Source: Pseudomonadota bacterium
Lineage (GTDB): Bacteria; Desulfobacterota; Desulfovibrionia; Desulfovibrionales; Desulfomicrobiaceae
Direction of reading: 5' to 3'
Assembly: GCA_023393525.1 (NCBI GenBank)
Contig: JAEWKZ010000048.1
Coordinates: 1-56,757, forward strand
Length of the DNA: 56,757 bases
How positions within the stretch are numbered: position 1 is the stretch's first letter; every line of letters begins with the position of its first letter. Both the position numbers and the translations under genes were made by a program. The notes below the pieces were generated by a model. The model was not told the DNA's origin and made no database searches. It worked only from the letters and a program-made list of their open reading frames with translations. Positions 1 to 7,999 of the stretch are shown here, in pieces.

Positions 1-123
1 GCGCTATGTGTTTCTTCGGGACGATTTGCGGCAAAGGACGGGCCGATTACTTCGCTAACGCTTCCCCCTGTCGGGTGCGTAGAGGACTTTCACCTCCAAG
101 TGGGTGCGCCCTGCCGGGCGCAC
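1..123 (-). mobile_element. 5' end of a group II intron (partial, runs off the window)
   Basis: Read on the minus strand from 123, the sequence starts GTGCGCCC, matching the GUGYG start of group II introns. It folds at once into a perfect 8-bp hairpin (GTGCGCCC at 101-108 on the plus strand, TGCC loop, GGGCGCAC). A second stem follows, GAGG-TGAAAGT-CCTC, of the kind found in domain I of bacterial group II introns. The boundary lies a few bases past the T-run of the terminator at 131-162. Insertion just after a rho-independent terminator is known behaviour of class C group II introns. Only the 5' end is present, so the reverse transcriptase and domains V/VI lie outside and the class cannot be settled. 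The short open frames here do not look coding. Confidence 0.6.
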
Positions 124-125
124 CG

Positions 126-162
126 AAAAAAAAAGCCCGGAAGCTTTCGCTCCCGGGCTTTT
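126..162 (-). terminator. Rho-independent terminator of the small membrane protein gene
   Basis: AAAAGCCCGG (131-140) pairs with CCGGGCTTTT (153-162). On the minus strand the hairpin is followed by nine T residues (126-134). It lies 20 bases past the stop codon at 183 and marks the left border of the minus-strand unit. Confidence 0.85.
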
Positions 163-182
163 GCCCAGCATATCCCCACTTC

Positions 183-560
183 TCACTTCGAGTCGTGAAG
201 GTCCTCGCCAAGTTCCTGCAACATCGAACGAATGGCGGCAAGCTTCTCGCGATGCTTCCCGTCCAGGCGATTATCCAGATCCTCGGCGGCGTGAGCCATG
301 GCCTTGACCTGGTTTTCCATGGTCATGATCGATGTCCGCCGCGGCAGGGTGTCAAGCAGTGTCACCTTGCCGTCCAGGGCGGCATGCCTGGCATCGAGAT
401 CCAGCACCGCGCTGTTGAGGGACTTGAGTTCCTCGATCTCCCGGCCAAGCCCCGCCACGTTCTGATGCAAAGCGTAAAAAAAGACAAAAAGAAGCAGGAT
501 GGCGCAGGCTGCAAGCCCCACGGCCACCCGATCCCTTCCGAATGCGCCTTTTGATTCCAT
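183..560 (-). CDS. Small single-pass membrane protein with coiled coil, function unknown
   Basis: A 125-residue protein. A basic N-terminus is followed by one hydrophobic segment (about residues 12-30, VAVGLAACAILLLFVFFYAL). The rest is highly charged and heptad-rich (LGREIEELKSLNSAVLDLDARHAAL and on), as expected for a coiled coil outside the membrane. The start at 560 has a strong GGGAGGGAG site just upstream. It lies 79 bases downstream of the UPF0210 gene on the same strand and before a terminator, so it may be the last gene of that transcript. I do not recognise a family; the layout resembles small FtsL/DivIC-like or chemoreceptor-like coiled coils, but nothing specific supports either. 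Confidence 0.75.
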   Translation of the reverse strand: MESKGAFGRDRVAVGLAACAILLLFVFFYALHQNVAGLGREIEELKSLNSAVLDLDARHAALDGKVTLLDTLPRRTSIMTMENQVKAMAHAAEDLDNRLDGKHREKLAAIRSMLQELGEDLHDSK

Positions 561-639
561 GCTCCCTCCCGGACAGCGACTGATTGATGAATTTTCGGGG
601 CCAGGCCCTGGCGACCCGCGAGAGGCGCCGGGCCTGGAA

Positions 640-2013
640 TCAATTGATCAGCGCCTGCAAGGGGGCCGGAATGCCGCCCCCGCGGCTGATGAACCCCGCG
701 GAGACCCCGTTGCTGCGCACGGGCATGATCTCGGCCTCGCCCAGCAGACCGCCGAAGTGGACCCTGTCGCCAGCCTTTTTGCCGGGAACGGGGATGAGAC
801 GGCAGGCGGTGGTCTTCTTGTTGATCATGCCGATGGCCATCTCGTCTGCAATAATCGCGGACAAGGTTTCGGCGGTGGTGTCCCCGGGCAGGGCCACCAT
901 GTCGAGCCCGACTGAGCACACGGCGGTCATGGCTTCCAATTTTTCAAGACAGAGGTGGCCGGCGGAAGCGGCAGCCGCAATGTTCAAATCCTCGCTGACG
1001 GGGATGAAGGCGCCGCTCAGGCCACCGACGCGCGAACTGGCGAAGGCGCCGCCCTTCTTGACCGCGTCGTTGAGCATGGCCAGGGCCGCCGTGGAACCGG
1101 GCACGCCGATGGCCCCAAGCCCCAGGGACTGGAAGATCTCGCCGACACTGTCGCCGACGTTGGGCGTCGGAGCCAGCGAAAGATCGACGATGCCGAATTC
1201 CACGGCCAGGATGCGCGCCACTTCGCGGCCGATGATCTCGCCCACGCGGGTGACCTTGTAGGCCGTACGCTTGATCACGTCGGCCAGTTCGCCCAGATGC
1301 GCGCCCGGATTGTCCTGCAGGGCGCGGTCGATGGCCTTCTTGACCACGCCGGGGCCGCTGACGCCGACATTGATGACGGAACTTGCCTCGCCCACGCCCA
1401 GGTAGGCTCCGGCCATGAAGGGCACGTCCTCGGGAATGTTGGCGAAAACCACCAGCTTGGCGCAGCCCAGCCCGTCACGGTCGGCCGTGCGCGCGGCGGC
1501 GGCCTTGATGGTCCGCCCCATGAGGGCCACGGCGTCCATGTTGATGCCGGCCCGGGTGGTGGCCACATTGATGGATGAGCACATGCGGTGGGTCACGTCC
1601 AGGGCTTCGGGGATGGCGTCGATGAGGGCCAGGTCGCCCTTGGCCATTCCTTTTTCGACCAGGGCTCCGAATCCGCCGATGAAGTCGACGTTCACGTCCT
1701 TGGCGGCCTGGTCCAGAGTCTTGGCCACCTCGACCATGCCCCGGCTGTCGAAGGGTGCGGCGGCCACGGCGATGGGACTGACAGAAATGCGCTTGTTGAC
1801 CACGGGAATGCCGAAGCGATCTCCGACCTCGTCGCACACGATGACAAGATCTCTGGCCAGGGTGGTGATGCGTTTATATATGGTATCGGTAAACCTGGAC
1901 AGGTCGTGGGACGCGCAGTCGAGCAGGCTGATGCCGAGCGTCACCGTGCGTACGTCCAGATTCTCGTTCTTGATCATGGAAAGGGTGGAAAGAACCTCGC
2001 GGTCGTTGAGCAT
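640..2013 (-). CDS. UPF0210 (DUF711/PFL) family protein
   Basis: A 457-residue protein matching the UPF0210 family over its whole length. It has the typical start MLNDREVLSTLSMI, the LDVRTVTLGISLLDC segment, a GGFGALVEKGMAKGD loop and a C-terminal MPVRSNGVSAGFISRGGGIPAP tail. The biochemical role of the family is unsettled; it shares a fold with glycyl-radical (PFL-like) enzymes. The start at 2013 is chosen because AGGAG lies upstream and the family begins MLN. An in-frame extension to 2145 would overlap the ACT gene and looks non-coding. It lies 10 bases after the ACT-domain gene, a pairing seen across many bacteria, which suggests an ACT-regulated function. Confidence 0.92.
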   Translation of the reverse strand: MLNDREVLSTLSMIKNENLDVRTVTLGISLLDCASHDLSRFTDTIYKRITTLARDLVIVCDEVGDRFGIPVVNKRISVSPIAVAAAPFDSRGMVEVAKTLDQAAKDVNVDFIGGFGALVEKGMAKGDLALIDAIPEALDVTHRMCSSINVATTRAGINMDAVALMGRTIKAAAARTADRDGLGCAKLVVFANIPEDVPFMAGAYLGVGEASSVINVGVSGPGVVKKAIDRALQDNPGAHLGELADVIKRTAYKVTRVGEIIGREVARILAVEFGIVDLSLAPTPNVGDSVGEIFQSLGLGAIGVPGSTAALAMLNDAVKKGGAFASSRVGGLSGAFIPVSEDLNIAAAASAGHLCLEKLEAMTAVCSVGLDMVALPGDTTAETLSAIIADEMAIGMINKKTTACRLIPVPGKKAGDRVHFGGLLGEAEIMPVRSNGVSAGFISRGGGIPAPLQALIN

Positions 2014-2023
2014 GCCTGGTCTC

Positions 2024-2575
2024 CTAAACTCTGTGAATCGTTTCAAAAATATCGCGGTGCTGGACCGACACGTCAAGTCCGAACCCGGAACACGTCTCCT
2101 GCATGACCCGGCGCAGATGGCGATGCTCCACGCCTGCGGGGACATCGACCTCGAAGATCATGATCATTTCGTCCACGCCTTCATCCTGGGTGATGATGGC
2201 CCGGAAATGAACCACGTTGCAGGCCAGGGATGCGATGGCGCCGGTCACGGCGGCGATGGTCCCGGGCTTGTCCACGCCCCTGGTGGTGATGACGAAGGGC
2301 TGCGTGTCCGCGGCGGGAACCTGGGCCGGGACCGCCATGGGCCGCAGATGGGCGCTGAGTTCCATGTCGGCCAGGGCCTCGTTCAGACTCCGTCCGATCT
2401 CATCCAACGGATGGGCGTCGGGATTGAGGACGATGAAGATGGACGCGAACTCGGTTTGCAGGATGGTCTGGCTGACATCTTCGATGTTGCAGCCATGCGT
2501 GAACAGGATGGTCGATATTTTTGCCAGGATGCCCGGCTTGTCTTTGCCGATGACCGACAGCACGAATTTATTCAT
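2024..2575 (-). CDS. Double ACT-domain protein (GcvR/UPF0237-like)
   Basis: A 183-residue protein with two ACT domains in tandem. The first begins MNKFVLSVIGKDKPGILAKIS (about 1-80). The second begins PFVITTRGVDKPGTIAAVTGAIA (about 93-175). The repeated DKPG-I motif marks the ligand-binding turn of ACT domains, which usually bind amino acids. The common UPF0210 partner (UPF0237) has only one ACT domain, so this is the duplicated GcvR-like form. The start at 2575 has GGAGG upstream. Its 5' end faces purT across about 145 bases. It probably senses an amino acid and controls, or works with, the UPF0210 protein. Confidence 0.9.
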   Translation of the reverse strand: MNKFVLSVIGKDKPGILAKISTILFTHGCNIEDVSQTILQTEFASIFIVLNPDAHPLDEIGRSLNEALADMELSAHLRPMAVPAQVPAADTQPFVITTRGVDKPGTIAAVTGAIASLACNVVHFRAIITQDEGVDEMIMIFEVDVPAGVEHRHLRRVMQETCSGFGLDVSVQHRDIFETIHRV

Positions 2576-2720
2576 TGATCCTCCGAATCTTGGGAAAGTC
2601 ATGGTCTATGGCTTGCCGCATGGGCAGGCGTCAAGCCTTATCCCCACACGGCTCTGGTCAAACAAAATGGAAAAGGCTAGGTGGCTGGCACGTAAGTACA
2701 TCAACCCCATCGAGGTGAAA

Positions 2721-3902
2721 ATGGCACAAATAGGTACCCCGCTCTCCCCTTCCGCCACCAGGGTGCTCATGCTCGGGTCCGGCGAACTGGGCAAGGAAGT
2801 CGTCATCGAGCTGCAACGGCTCGGCGTTGAAGTCATCGCCGTGGACCGATACGAAAACGCCCCGGCCATGCAGGTCGCCCACCGCAGCCATGCCGTATCC
2901 ATGCTGGACGGCGCGGCGCTGCGCGCGATCATCGAAAACGAAAAACCGGACTATATCGTCCCCGAAATCGAGGCCATCGCCACTGACACGCTCGTGGAAC
3001 TCGAAGCCGAAGGCTACACGGTCATCCCTACGGCCCGAGCCGCGAAGCTGACCATGAACCGCGAGGGAATTCGACGCCTGGCCGCCGAGGAGCTGGGGCT
3101 TGCGACATCGCCCTACCGTTTCGCCGAAACCTACGAGGAGTATCTCGCCGCCATCGAAGGCGTCGGAACGCCGTGCGTGGTCAAGCCCATCATGAGTTCC
3201 TCCGGCAAAGGCCAGTCCGTGGTCAAAACACCCGCCGACGCCGAAAAGTCCTGGAAATACGCGCAGGAAGGCGGGCGCACGGGCAAAGGCAAGGTCATCG
3301 TCGAGGGGTTCGTTGATTTCGACTACGAAATCACTCTGCTCACGGTGCGCCACTCCGGCGGGACATCCTTTTGCGCGCCCATCGGCCACTACCAGAAGGA
3401 CGGCGATTACCAGCAGTCCTGGCAGCCCCAGCCCATGAGCCCGGCGGCCCTGGCCGAGGCCCGGCGGATGGCCGAAGCCGTGACCGGAGCCCTGGGCGGG
3501 CGCGGCATTTTCGGCGTGGAACTGTTCATCAAGGGCGACACGGTCTACTTCAGCGAAGTCTCGCCCCGACCCCACGACACGGGACTGGTCACCCTCATCT
3601 CCCAGGATCTTTCGGAGTTCGCCTTGCACGCCCGGGCCATACTCGGTCTGCCAGTACCGGCCATCCGTCAGCTGGGACCATCGGCCTCCAGCGTCATTCT
3701 GGTCGAGGGAACCTCCAGCCGCGTGTCGTTCGGCAACCTGGAAACCGCCCTGGCCGAACCGGACACGGACCTGCGGCTGTTCGGCAAGCCCGAAGTCTCC
3801 GGCAAGCGGCGCATGGGCGTGCTCGTGGCCCGCGACGAAAGCCTGGAAAGAGCCCTGGACAAGGCCAAGAAAGCCGCCTCGGCGGTCACGGTCGCGCTCT
3901 GA
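2721..3902 (+). CDS. purT: Formate-dependent phosphoribosylglycinamide formyltransferase PurT
   Basis: A 393-residue ATP-grasp enzyme of purine synthesis. It makes formyl-GAR from GAR, formate and ATP in the cytoplasm, independently of tetrahydrofolate. Visible features are the N-terminal nucleotide-binding segment MLGSGELGKEVVIELQRLG, the ATP-grasp loop KPIMSSSGKGQSVV, and the catalytic stretch GVELFIKGDTVYFSEVSPRPHDTG. Length matches the E. coli enzyme. The frame is open far upstream, but the start at 2721 is chosen for the family-typical MAQIGTPLSP beginning and the GAGGTG site at 2712-2717. It is transcribed alone, divergent from the ACT/UPF0210 pair. PurT suits an anaerobe with abundant formate. 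Confidence 0.97.
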   Translation: MAQIGTPLSPSATRVLMLGSGELGKEVVIELQRLGVEVIAVDRYENAPAMQVAHRSHAVSMLDGAALRAIIENEKPDYIVPEIEAIATDTLVELEAEGYTVIPTARAAKLTMNREGIRRLAAEELGLATSPYRFAETYEEYLAAIEGVGTPCVVKPIMSSSGKGQSVVKTPADAEKSWKYAQEGGRTGKGKVIVEGFVDFDYEITLLTVRHSGGTSFCAPIGHYQKDGDYQQSWQPQPMSPAALAEARRMAEAVTGALGGRGIFGVELFIKGDTVYFSEVSPRPHDTGLVTLISQDLSEFALHARAILGLPVPAIRQLGPSASSVILVEGTSSRVSFGNLETALAEPDTDLRLFGKPEVSGKRRMGVLVARDESLERALDKAKKAASAVTVAL

Positions 3903-4033
3903 GGCGTGACCAGGATTGTCTTGTCAACGCCTGTGGCTTGACATAGACAGCATCGGTCCAGGCGATATCCGCCGCCCCATACGGCGCGCAGCCCGCACAA
4001 AGGGCCGCGACCGACCCCTCTCAAGGAGACATC

Positions 4034-4564
4034 ATGTTGAAAAAATTCGCATTGCTACTGTGTCTGGTTTGCATCTGCGGCACCGCCTACAGCGGTGAAA
4101 AGGAACATCGGGCCCAGGCCGAGGAACTGATCAAAATCACCGACGGCGACACGGTCATGGAAAAGATGAAGGCCCAGGTGACCATGATTTTCCAGCAGAT
4201 CGCGTCCCAGATGAACATCCAGGAGGCGGACAAGCCCAAACTGGAAAAGTATTCCGCCCGCTTCGACGCCATCCTGAAGGAAGACATGGCCTGGGAAAAG
4301 CTCAAACCCCAGTACATAGACCTCTACACTTCCGTTTTCACCGAAGAGGAAATCAAAGGGCTGGTTGATTTTTACAAATCCGATCTGGGCAGAAAGTTCA
4401 CGGCCAAGATGCCCGACCTCATGCAGCAGAGCATGACTGTCGCCCGCACCTACATGCAGGGCGTGGTGCCCAAGCTCGAAGCGCTGACCGAAGAAATGCG
4501 CCTGGATTTCGAAGGCGCAGAAAACGGCACGTCCACCACTCAGACGCCCGCGGGCGAAAAGTAG
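4034..4564 (+). CDS. DUF2059 family exported protein
   Basis: A 176-residue protein with a clear signal peptide (MLKKFALLLCLVCICGTAYS, cleavage near residue 20). The helical DUF2059 domain follows; its core LYTSVFTEEEIKGLVDFYKSDLGRKFTAKMPDLMQQSM is diagnostic. The C-terminus is Thr/Ser/Gln-rich and probably disordered. A strong AAGGAG site precedes the ATG. The family is common in proteobacterial periplasms and has no agreed function. The gene stands alone, 131 bases after purT, and is followed by a terminator. Confidence 0.88.
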   Translation: MLKKFALLLCLVCICGTAYSGEKEHRAQAEELIKITDGDTVMEKMKAQVTMIFQQIASQMNIQEADKPKLEKYSARFDAILKEDMAWEKLKPQYIDLYTSVFTEEEIKGLVDFYKSDLGRKFTAKMPDLMQQSMTVARTYMQGVVPKLEALTEEMRLDFEGAENGTSTTQTPAGEK

Positions 4565-4596
4565 AACGACGAAAAATAGTCTTGTTTTTGTCGACG

Positions 4597-4633
4597 AAAG
4601 GCTCCCCGGCATGCCGGTGGAGCCTTTTTTTTT
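4597..4633. terminator. Bidirectional terminator between DUF2059 gene and hydrogenase operon
   Basis: AAAGGCTCC-CCGGC (4597-4610) pairs with GCCGG-GGAGCCTTT (4613-4627) with one unpaired T, followed by a T-run to 4633. It ends the DUF2059 transcript and lies 6 bases beyond the stop of the convergent hydrogenase protease gene. Confidence 0.9.
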
Positions 4634-4638
4634 CGCCT

Positions 4639-5106
4639 TCAGGCCAACAACGCGCGGATCTCCCGCCTCGCCGCTTCCAAAAACTTCGGATACGCGGCCT
4701 TGACCGGCGCGGAAAGCTCCATGCACCACTCCGAAATGGTCAGGGGTTCGATGCCGATGACCATGAGCGAGGGCTTGTTGCCCAACAGTTCGGCCATCTT
4801 CAGCGAGTCGAGAAGATCGATGTCGTGGAGCGAGAGACGCTGCTCGTAATTGTCCCGCAGGTTCTCTTCCGTGAAGCGATACACGGTCCCCGGCTCCCGG
4901 CCGCCCTTGACGGTGTCGAGAACGAGCACCCTTTCGTATTTCTGGAACACGTAAAAAATATCCTGGGTAAAGGTGGCTCCGTCCAGAAAATCGACCTTTT
5001 CCAGATCCCACTCCTCTTCCCCGGCGAGCTCCGTGACCGCGTGCACTCCTGCGCCATCGTCGGTCAGAAGCAGGTTGCCCACCCCCAGCACCAAAAGTCG
5101 TTTCAT
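4639..5106 (-). CDS. hysD: Hydrogenase maturation protease (HyaD/HybD family)
   Basis: A 155-residue nickel-dependent endopeptidase. After nickel insertion it removes the short C-terminal tail of the hydrogenase large subunit. It starts with the family signature MKRLLVLGVGNLLLTDDGAG; the Asp in this loop and acidic/His residues further on (LVLDTVKGG, LSLHDIDLLD) are the expected metal ligands. Length fits the family. It is last in the hydrogenase operon, 104 bases after the large subunit, and a hairpin lies between them. Its substrate tail here would be the residues after the final His of DPUxxCxxH. The start at 5106 has a GGAG site. Confidence 0.93.
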   Translation of the reverse strand: MKRLLVLGVGNLLLTDDGAGVHAVTELAGEEEWDLEKVDFLDGATFTQDIFYVFQKYERVLVLDTVKGGREPGTVYRFTEENLRDNYEQRLSLHDIDLLDSLKMAELLGNKPSLMVIGIEPLTISEWCMELSAPVKAAYPKFLEAARREIRALLA

Positions 5107-5162
5107 GCCATATTCTCCAAATCAAGCGTTCCCGATGCGGCCATCGTGTTCACGATGCTCCT

Positions 5163-5190
5163 AAAAAAAAGGGCCGGTTTCCCGGCCCTT
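5163..5190 (-). terminator. Hairpin with T-run between large subunit and protease genes
   Basis: AAGGGCCGG (5169-5177) pairs with CCGGCCCTT (5182-5190). On the minus strand a run of eight T follows (5163-5170). It begins 21 bases after the large-subunit stop. It looks like a full terminator, so it should cut protease transcription to a fraction of the structural genes. Confidence 0.8.
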
Positions 5191-5210
5191 CGTGGTTCTA
5201 CAGATCCGCG

Positions 5211-6755
5211 TTAGTCAATGTTGACAACGTGTTCTTCACCGGTCTCAGCGTGCAGCACGTGCACGGCACAGCCCAGTCACGGGTCGTAGGCGCGCACCAG
5301 GCGGCCCACATTGACGGGATTCTTGATGTCGGGAACCGGCACGCCGATGAGGGCTTCCTCGATCGGACCGCGCTGGCCCATGTCATCGCGGGGGTTGGCG
5401 TTCCAAAGAGTCGCGGACACGATCTGGTAATTCTCGATCTTCTTGTCCTTGATCTTCAGGTAGTGCAGCAGGGACCCGCGGGGCGCCTCGGTGAAACCGG
5501 TGCCTTCGGCGGCATCCGGAATCTCGGACTTGACGTAGGTTTCGGCGCCGGGCTGAACCTGCTTGAGCCATTTTTCAACGGCCACGGCGGTGACCCAGGT
5601 CTCCTCGGCACGAGCCACGTGGCGGCCCATGATGGAGAAGGCCTTGTCGCCCAGATCGCGGAAGTTCTTGGCTTCAATGCCATAGAGTTCCTTGAGCAGT
5701 TTCTGGCCGACGGGGCTCAGTTCCGGGTTCTGGACCCACATGCGGGCCAGCGGACCGACTTCGCAAGGCTTGTCCTTGTAACGGGGAGCCTTGACGAAGC
5801 TGTACGCGCCGGGCTTGTCCGGATTGGGGTTCGTTTCGCCGACGCTGTAATGCAGGCCGCCGGGAGCGGAATGATCAAAGAAGGAATGTCCGACATATTC
5901 CTTGACCAGTTTGGGATCGAACGCCTCGTCCTTGCCGTCCATGTAGACGCCGGGCTTGAGCAGGAAGGTCTTGTAGTCGTCGTCTTCGGGGAAAACGCCG
6001 AAGGCGATGACGTTCTTCCAGCCGATGCCGGTCTCGAACAGATCGGTGTACACGGAACCCAGGGTGTAGATCAGAGGCAGGTATTCCTCGATCACGAACT
6101 TCTGGACTTCCTTGAAGCGGGCCGCGTATTCGGCAACCTTTTCCGCCGTGGGGATCTCGGTGGCGCCGCCGACGACCATGCCCTGGACGTGCGGCATGCG
6201 GCCGCCGAACATGGCGACCATCTCGTGACAGATGCGGCGGATTTCCAGTGCCTTGAGGTACTGATTCAAACCGTAGGTGTTGGTCGCGTCAGCCTTGGCC
6301 CCGTCCTTGATGCGGTCGGTCAGAAGGTCCGCATTGGCGTACCGGGGGACAAAGGGAGAAACGTCGGGACCCTTGACGTAATCCAGGGCGGCCAGGTGAT
6401 AGAAATGCAGGATATGAGACTGCAGATAGTTGGCGCCGAAGATCAGGTTACGGGTGATGCGGCCGTTGGTGGTTACTTTGACGCCGAAGGCGTCGTCCTG
6501 GGCCATGACGGAAGCGGTGCAGTGCGCCGTGGGGCACACGCCGCAGATGCGCTGGACGATCTGGGAGGAATCCCGGGGATCGCGGCCGCGCAGAATCTGC
6601 TCGAAACCGCGGAACATGCCGCCGGAACACTTGGCATCGACGACCTTGCCGTCCTTGACTTCAACCTCAATCTTGAGATGACCTTCAACCCGGGTCAACG
6701 GATCGATGGAAATCTTGACTTTCCCGTCAGCTGCGGGAGTAGCTGCTTGTGACAC
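5211..6755 (-). CDS. hysA: [NiFeSe] hydrogenase large subunit, selenoprotein
   Basis: The Ni-Fe active-site subunit of the periplasmic hydrogenase, oxidising or producing H2. The protein is 514 residues if the in-frame UGA at 5277-5279 is read as selenocysteine (residue 493). The reading frame continues with LGCAVH and a 15-residue tail to a TAA at 5211. This gives the C-terminal motif DPUxxCxxH, the selenium version of DPCxxCxxH. The N-terminal motif RICGVCPTAHC is intact. A predicted hairpin lies just past the UGA. A conventional gene call would stop at 5277 and lose two active-site ligands. It starts 15 bases after the small subunit, with a GGAGG site. The tail after His is the expected substrate of the protease gene next door. 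Confidence 0.96.
5249..5265 (-). promoter_or_regulatory. Candidate bacterial SECIS hairpin
   Basis: On the minus strand, bases 12-28 after the UGA form a 5-bp stem, CGTGC / GCACG, with a 7-base loop ACGTGCT holding G and U. Bacterial SECIS elements lie within the coding region just past the UGA with an apical loop about 16-25 bases away, so position and size fit. Pairing was done by eye. Confidence 0.55.
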
Positions 6756-6770
6756 GTGCGTCCTCCTTGA

Positions 6771-7718
6771 TTATTCCGCTACATAGAAAGGAGACTTTCC
6801 GTCCGGAAAGTCCGGTTCCACACAGCCGATGCACACGGCGTTCTCGACACACCAGTTTATGCCGTTGTTCCAGCGACGCTTGGCGCAATCGGCATAGGTG
6901 GACGGGCCCTTGCAGCCAAGTTCGGCCTTGCAGCCGGGCTTGGTGAAGGTCTCCGCGAATTCGGAGTTGTCGTATTTATCAAGATACGGACAGTTCTCGT
7001 GGATGTTGTCGCCAAAGAACAGCAGCGGGCGTCCGTCGTCATCCAGCTCGGGCAGGGGATGCTCGGTGGGATTGAGGACGTGGCTCCAGGCGGCGACCAG
7101 GGTGCCGACCATCCAGTCCGGATGGGGCGGACATCCGGGCACGTTGACCAGCAGTTTTTCGATCTTTTCGTCGGCAAAGAAGTCACGCACGCTCTTGGCG
7201 CCAGTGACGTTGCCGGCCGCGGCAGGAATGCCGCCATACGCGGAACACGTGCCCACAGCCACGGTGGCCAGGGATTTGGGTGCCAGATCCCGGATCAGTT
7301 CCATCATGGTGACTTCATGGTGATGCCCTTTGGCATCCAGAGTCTCACCGACAATGCAGTAGCGACCTTCCTTGGCTGTGGGAATGGCACCTTCCACCAG
7401 CAAGAAAAAGTTGCCGTTAAACTTTTCAGCAATTTCGTACATGTGTGCCAATGCCATCTCGCCTTCACTTGCCATGACGGTGGGATGGAACTCAAGGCTG
7501 ATCACATCCAGCAGAATCTCCTTGATTCTGGGATGGACGGCGTTGAGCAGAGAAACGGAACACCCAGTACAACCCTGTCCCTGTACCCAGATGACCGGAG
7601 CTTTCTTGGCCCCTTCGGTCATGGCATGCAGAATGCCCGGATGATAGATCTGAGAGATCCCCAAACCGGCGACACCTGCGGAGCACAGTTTCACGAACTC
7701 ACGTCTGCTAAGACTCAT
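6771..7718 (-). CDS. hysB: [NiFeSe] hydrogenase small subunit (Tat-exported)
   Basis: The electron-transfer subunit that carries the iron-sulfur clusters; 315 residues. It begins with a twin-arginine signal (MSLSRREFVKLCSAGVAG), so the folded heterodimer is exported to the periplasm. The proximal-cluster motif GCTGCS follows, then TCSAYGG and PGCPPHPDW. C-terminal cysteine groups (CPYLDKY, CKAELGCKG, CVENAVCIGC) bind the other clusters. The start at 7718 is preferred over the upstream in-frame one because AAGGAGGAGG lies directly before it and it places the Tat motif at the N-terminus. No membrane or cytochrome subunit is encoded nearby, so the soluble dimer probably passes electrons to periplasmic cytochrome c3, as in related organisms. 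Confidence 0.96.
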   Translation of the reverse strand: MSLSRREFVKLCSAGVAGLGISQIYHPGILHAMTEGAKKAPVIWVQGQGCTGCSVSLLNAVHPRIKEILLDVISLEFHPTVMASEGEMALAHMYEIAEKFNGNFFLLVEGAIPTAKEGRYCIVGETLDAKGHHHEVTMMELIRDLAPKSLATVAVGTCSAYGGIPAAAGNVTGAKSVRDFFADEKIEKLLVNVPGCPPHPDWMVGTLVAAWSHVLNPTEHPLPELDDDGRPLLFFGDNIHENCPYLDKYDNSEFAETFTKPGCKAELGCKGPSTYADCAKRRWNNGINWCVENAVCIGCVEPDFPDGKSPFYVAE

Positions 7719-7999
7719 ACCCTCCTCCTTCAAAAAGGTAATAGCGTGCAGAGACTTCGGACCTTTTTTCACGAGCGGTCAGATATCCTTAAATTTCTTG
7801 ATATGTCAACGCAGTTTGGATCGAAAATAATGATTTCGCCCATCTACGCACGACATCCCAAATTTGCGCACATTTTTTAGCACAATAGTTAAAAAATAGT
7901 ATTTTAAATAATATCTTTTTTAAATTCATGCTACCGAGCGCGTAATTACCCCTTATTTTGAGTAAAATCACGACACATGGCGAGCCGTGAAACACAAGG
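7719..7999. promoter_or_regulatory. AT-rich intergenic region upstream of the hydrogenase operon
   Basis: About 280 bases without a gene. It is much more AT-rich than its surroundings from 7790 to 7960 and should hold the hydrogenase promoter. A 12-base palindrome TTGATATGTCAA (7798-7809) lies 80 bases before the start codon. It resembles an FNR/CRP-family half-site pair with unusually close spacing. I see no clear sigma-54 box. Confidence 0.4.

Noticed and set aside
6..554. A 182-residue plus-strand frame at the left edge
   Set aside because: It crosses an intron-like end and a terminator, then mirrors the small membrane protein.
5229..6752. A long plus-strand frame opposite the hydrogenase large subunit
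   Set aside because: It is a mirror of the high-GC coding strand with no ribosome site; the minus strand has intact hydrogenase motifs.
7798..7809. TTGATATGTCAA as a definite FNR or HcpR box
   Set aside because: The spacing is 2 bases short of the FNR consensus; kept only as a note in the intergenic region.
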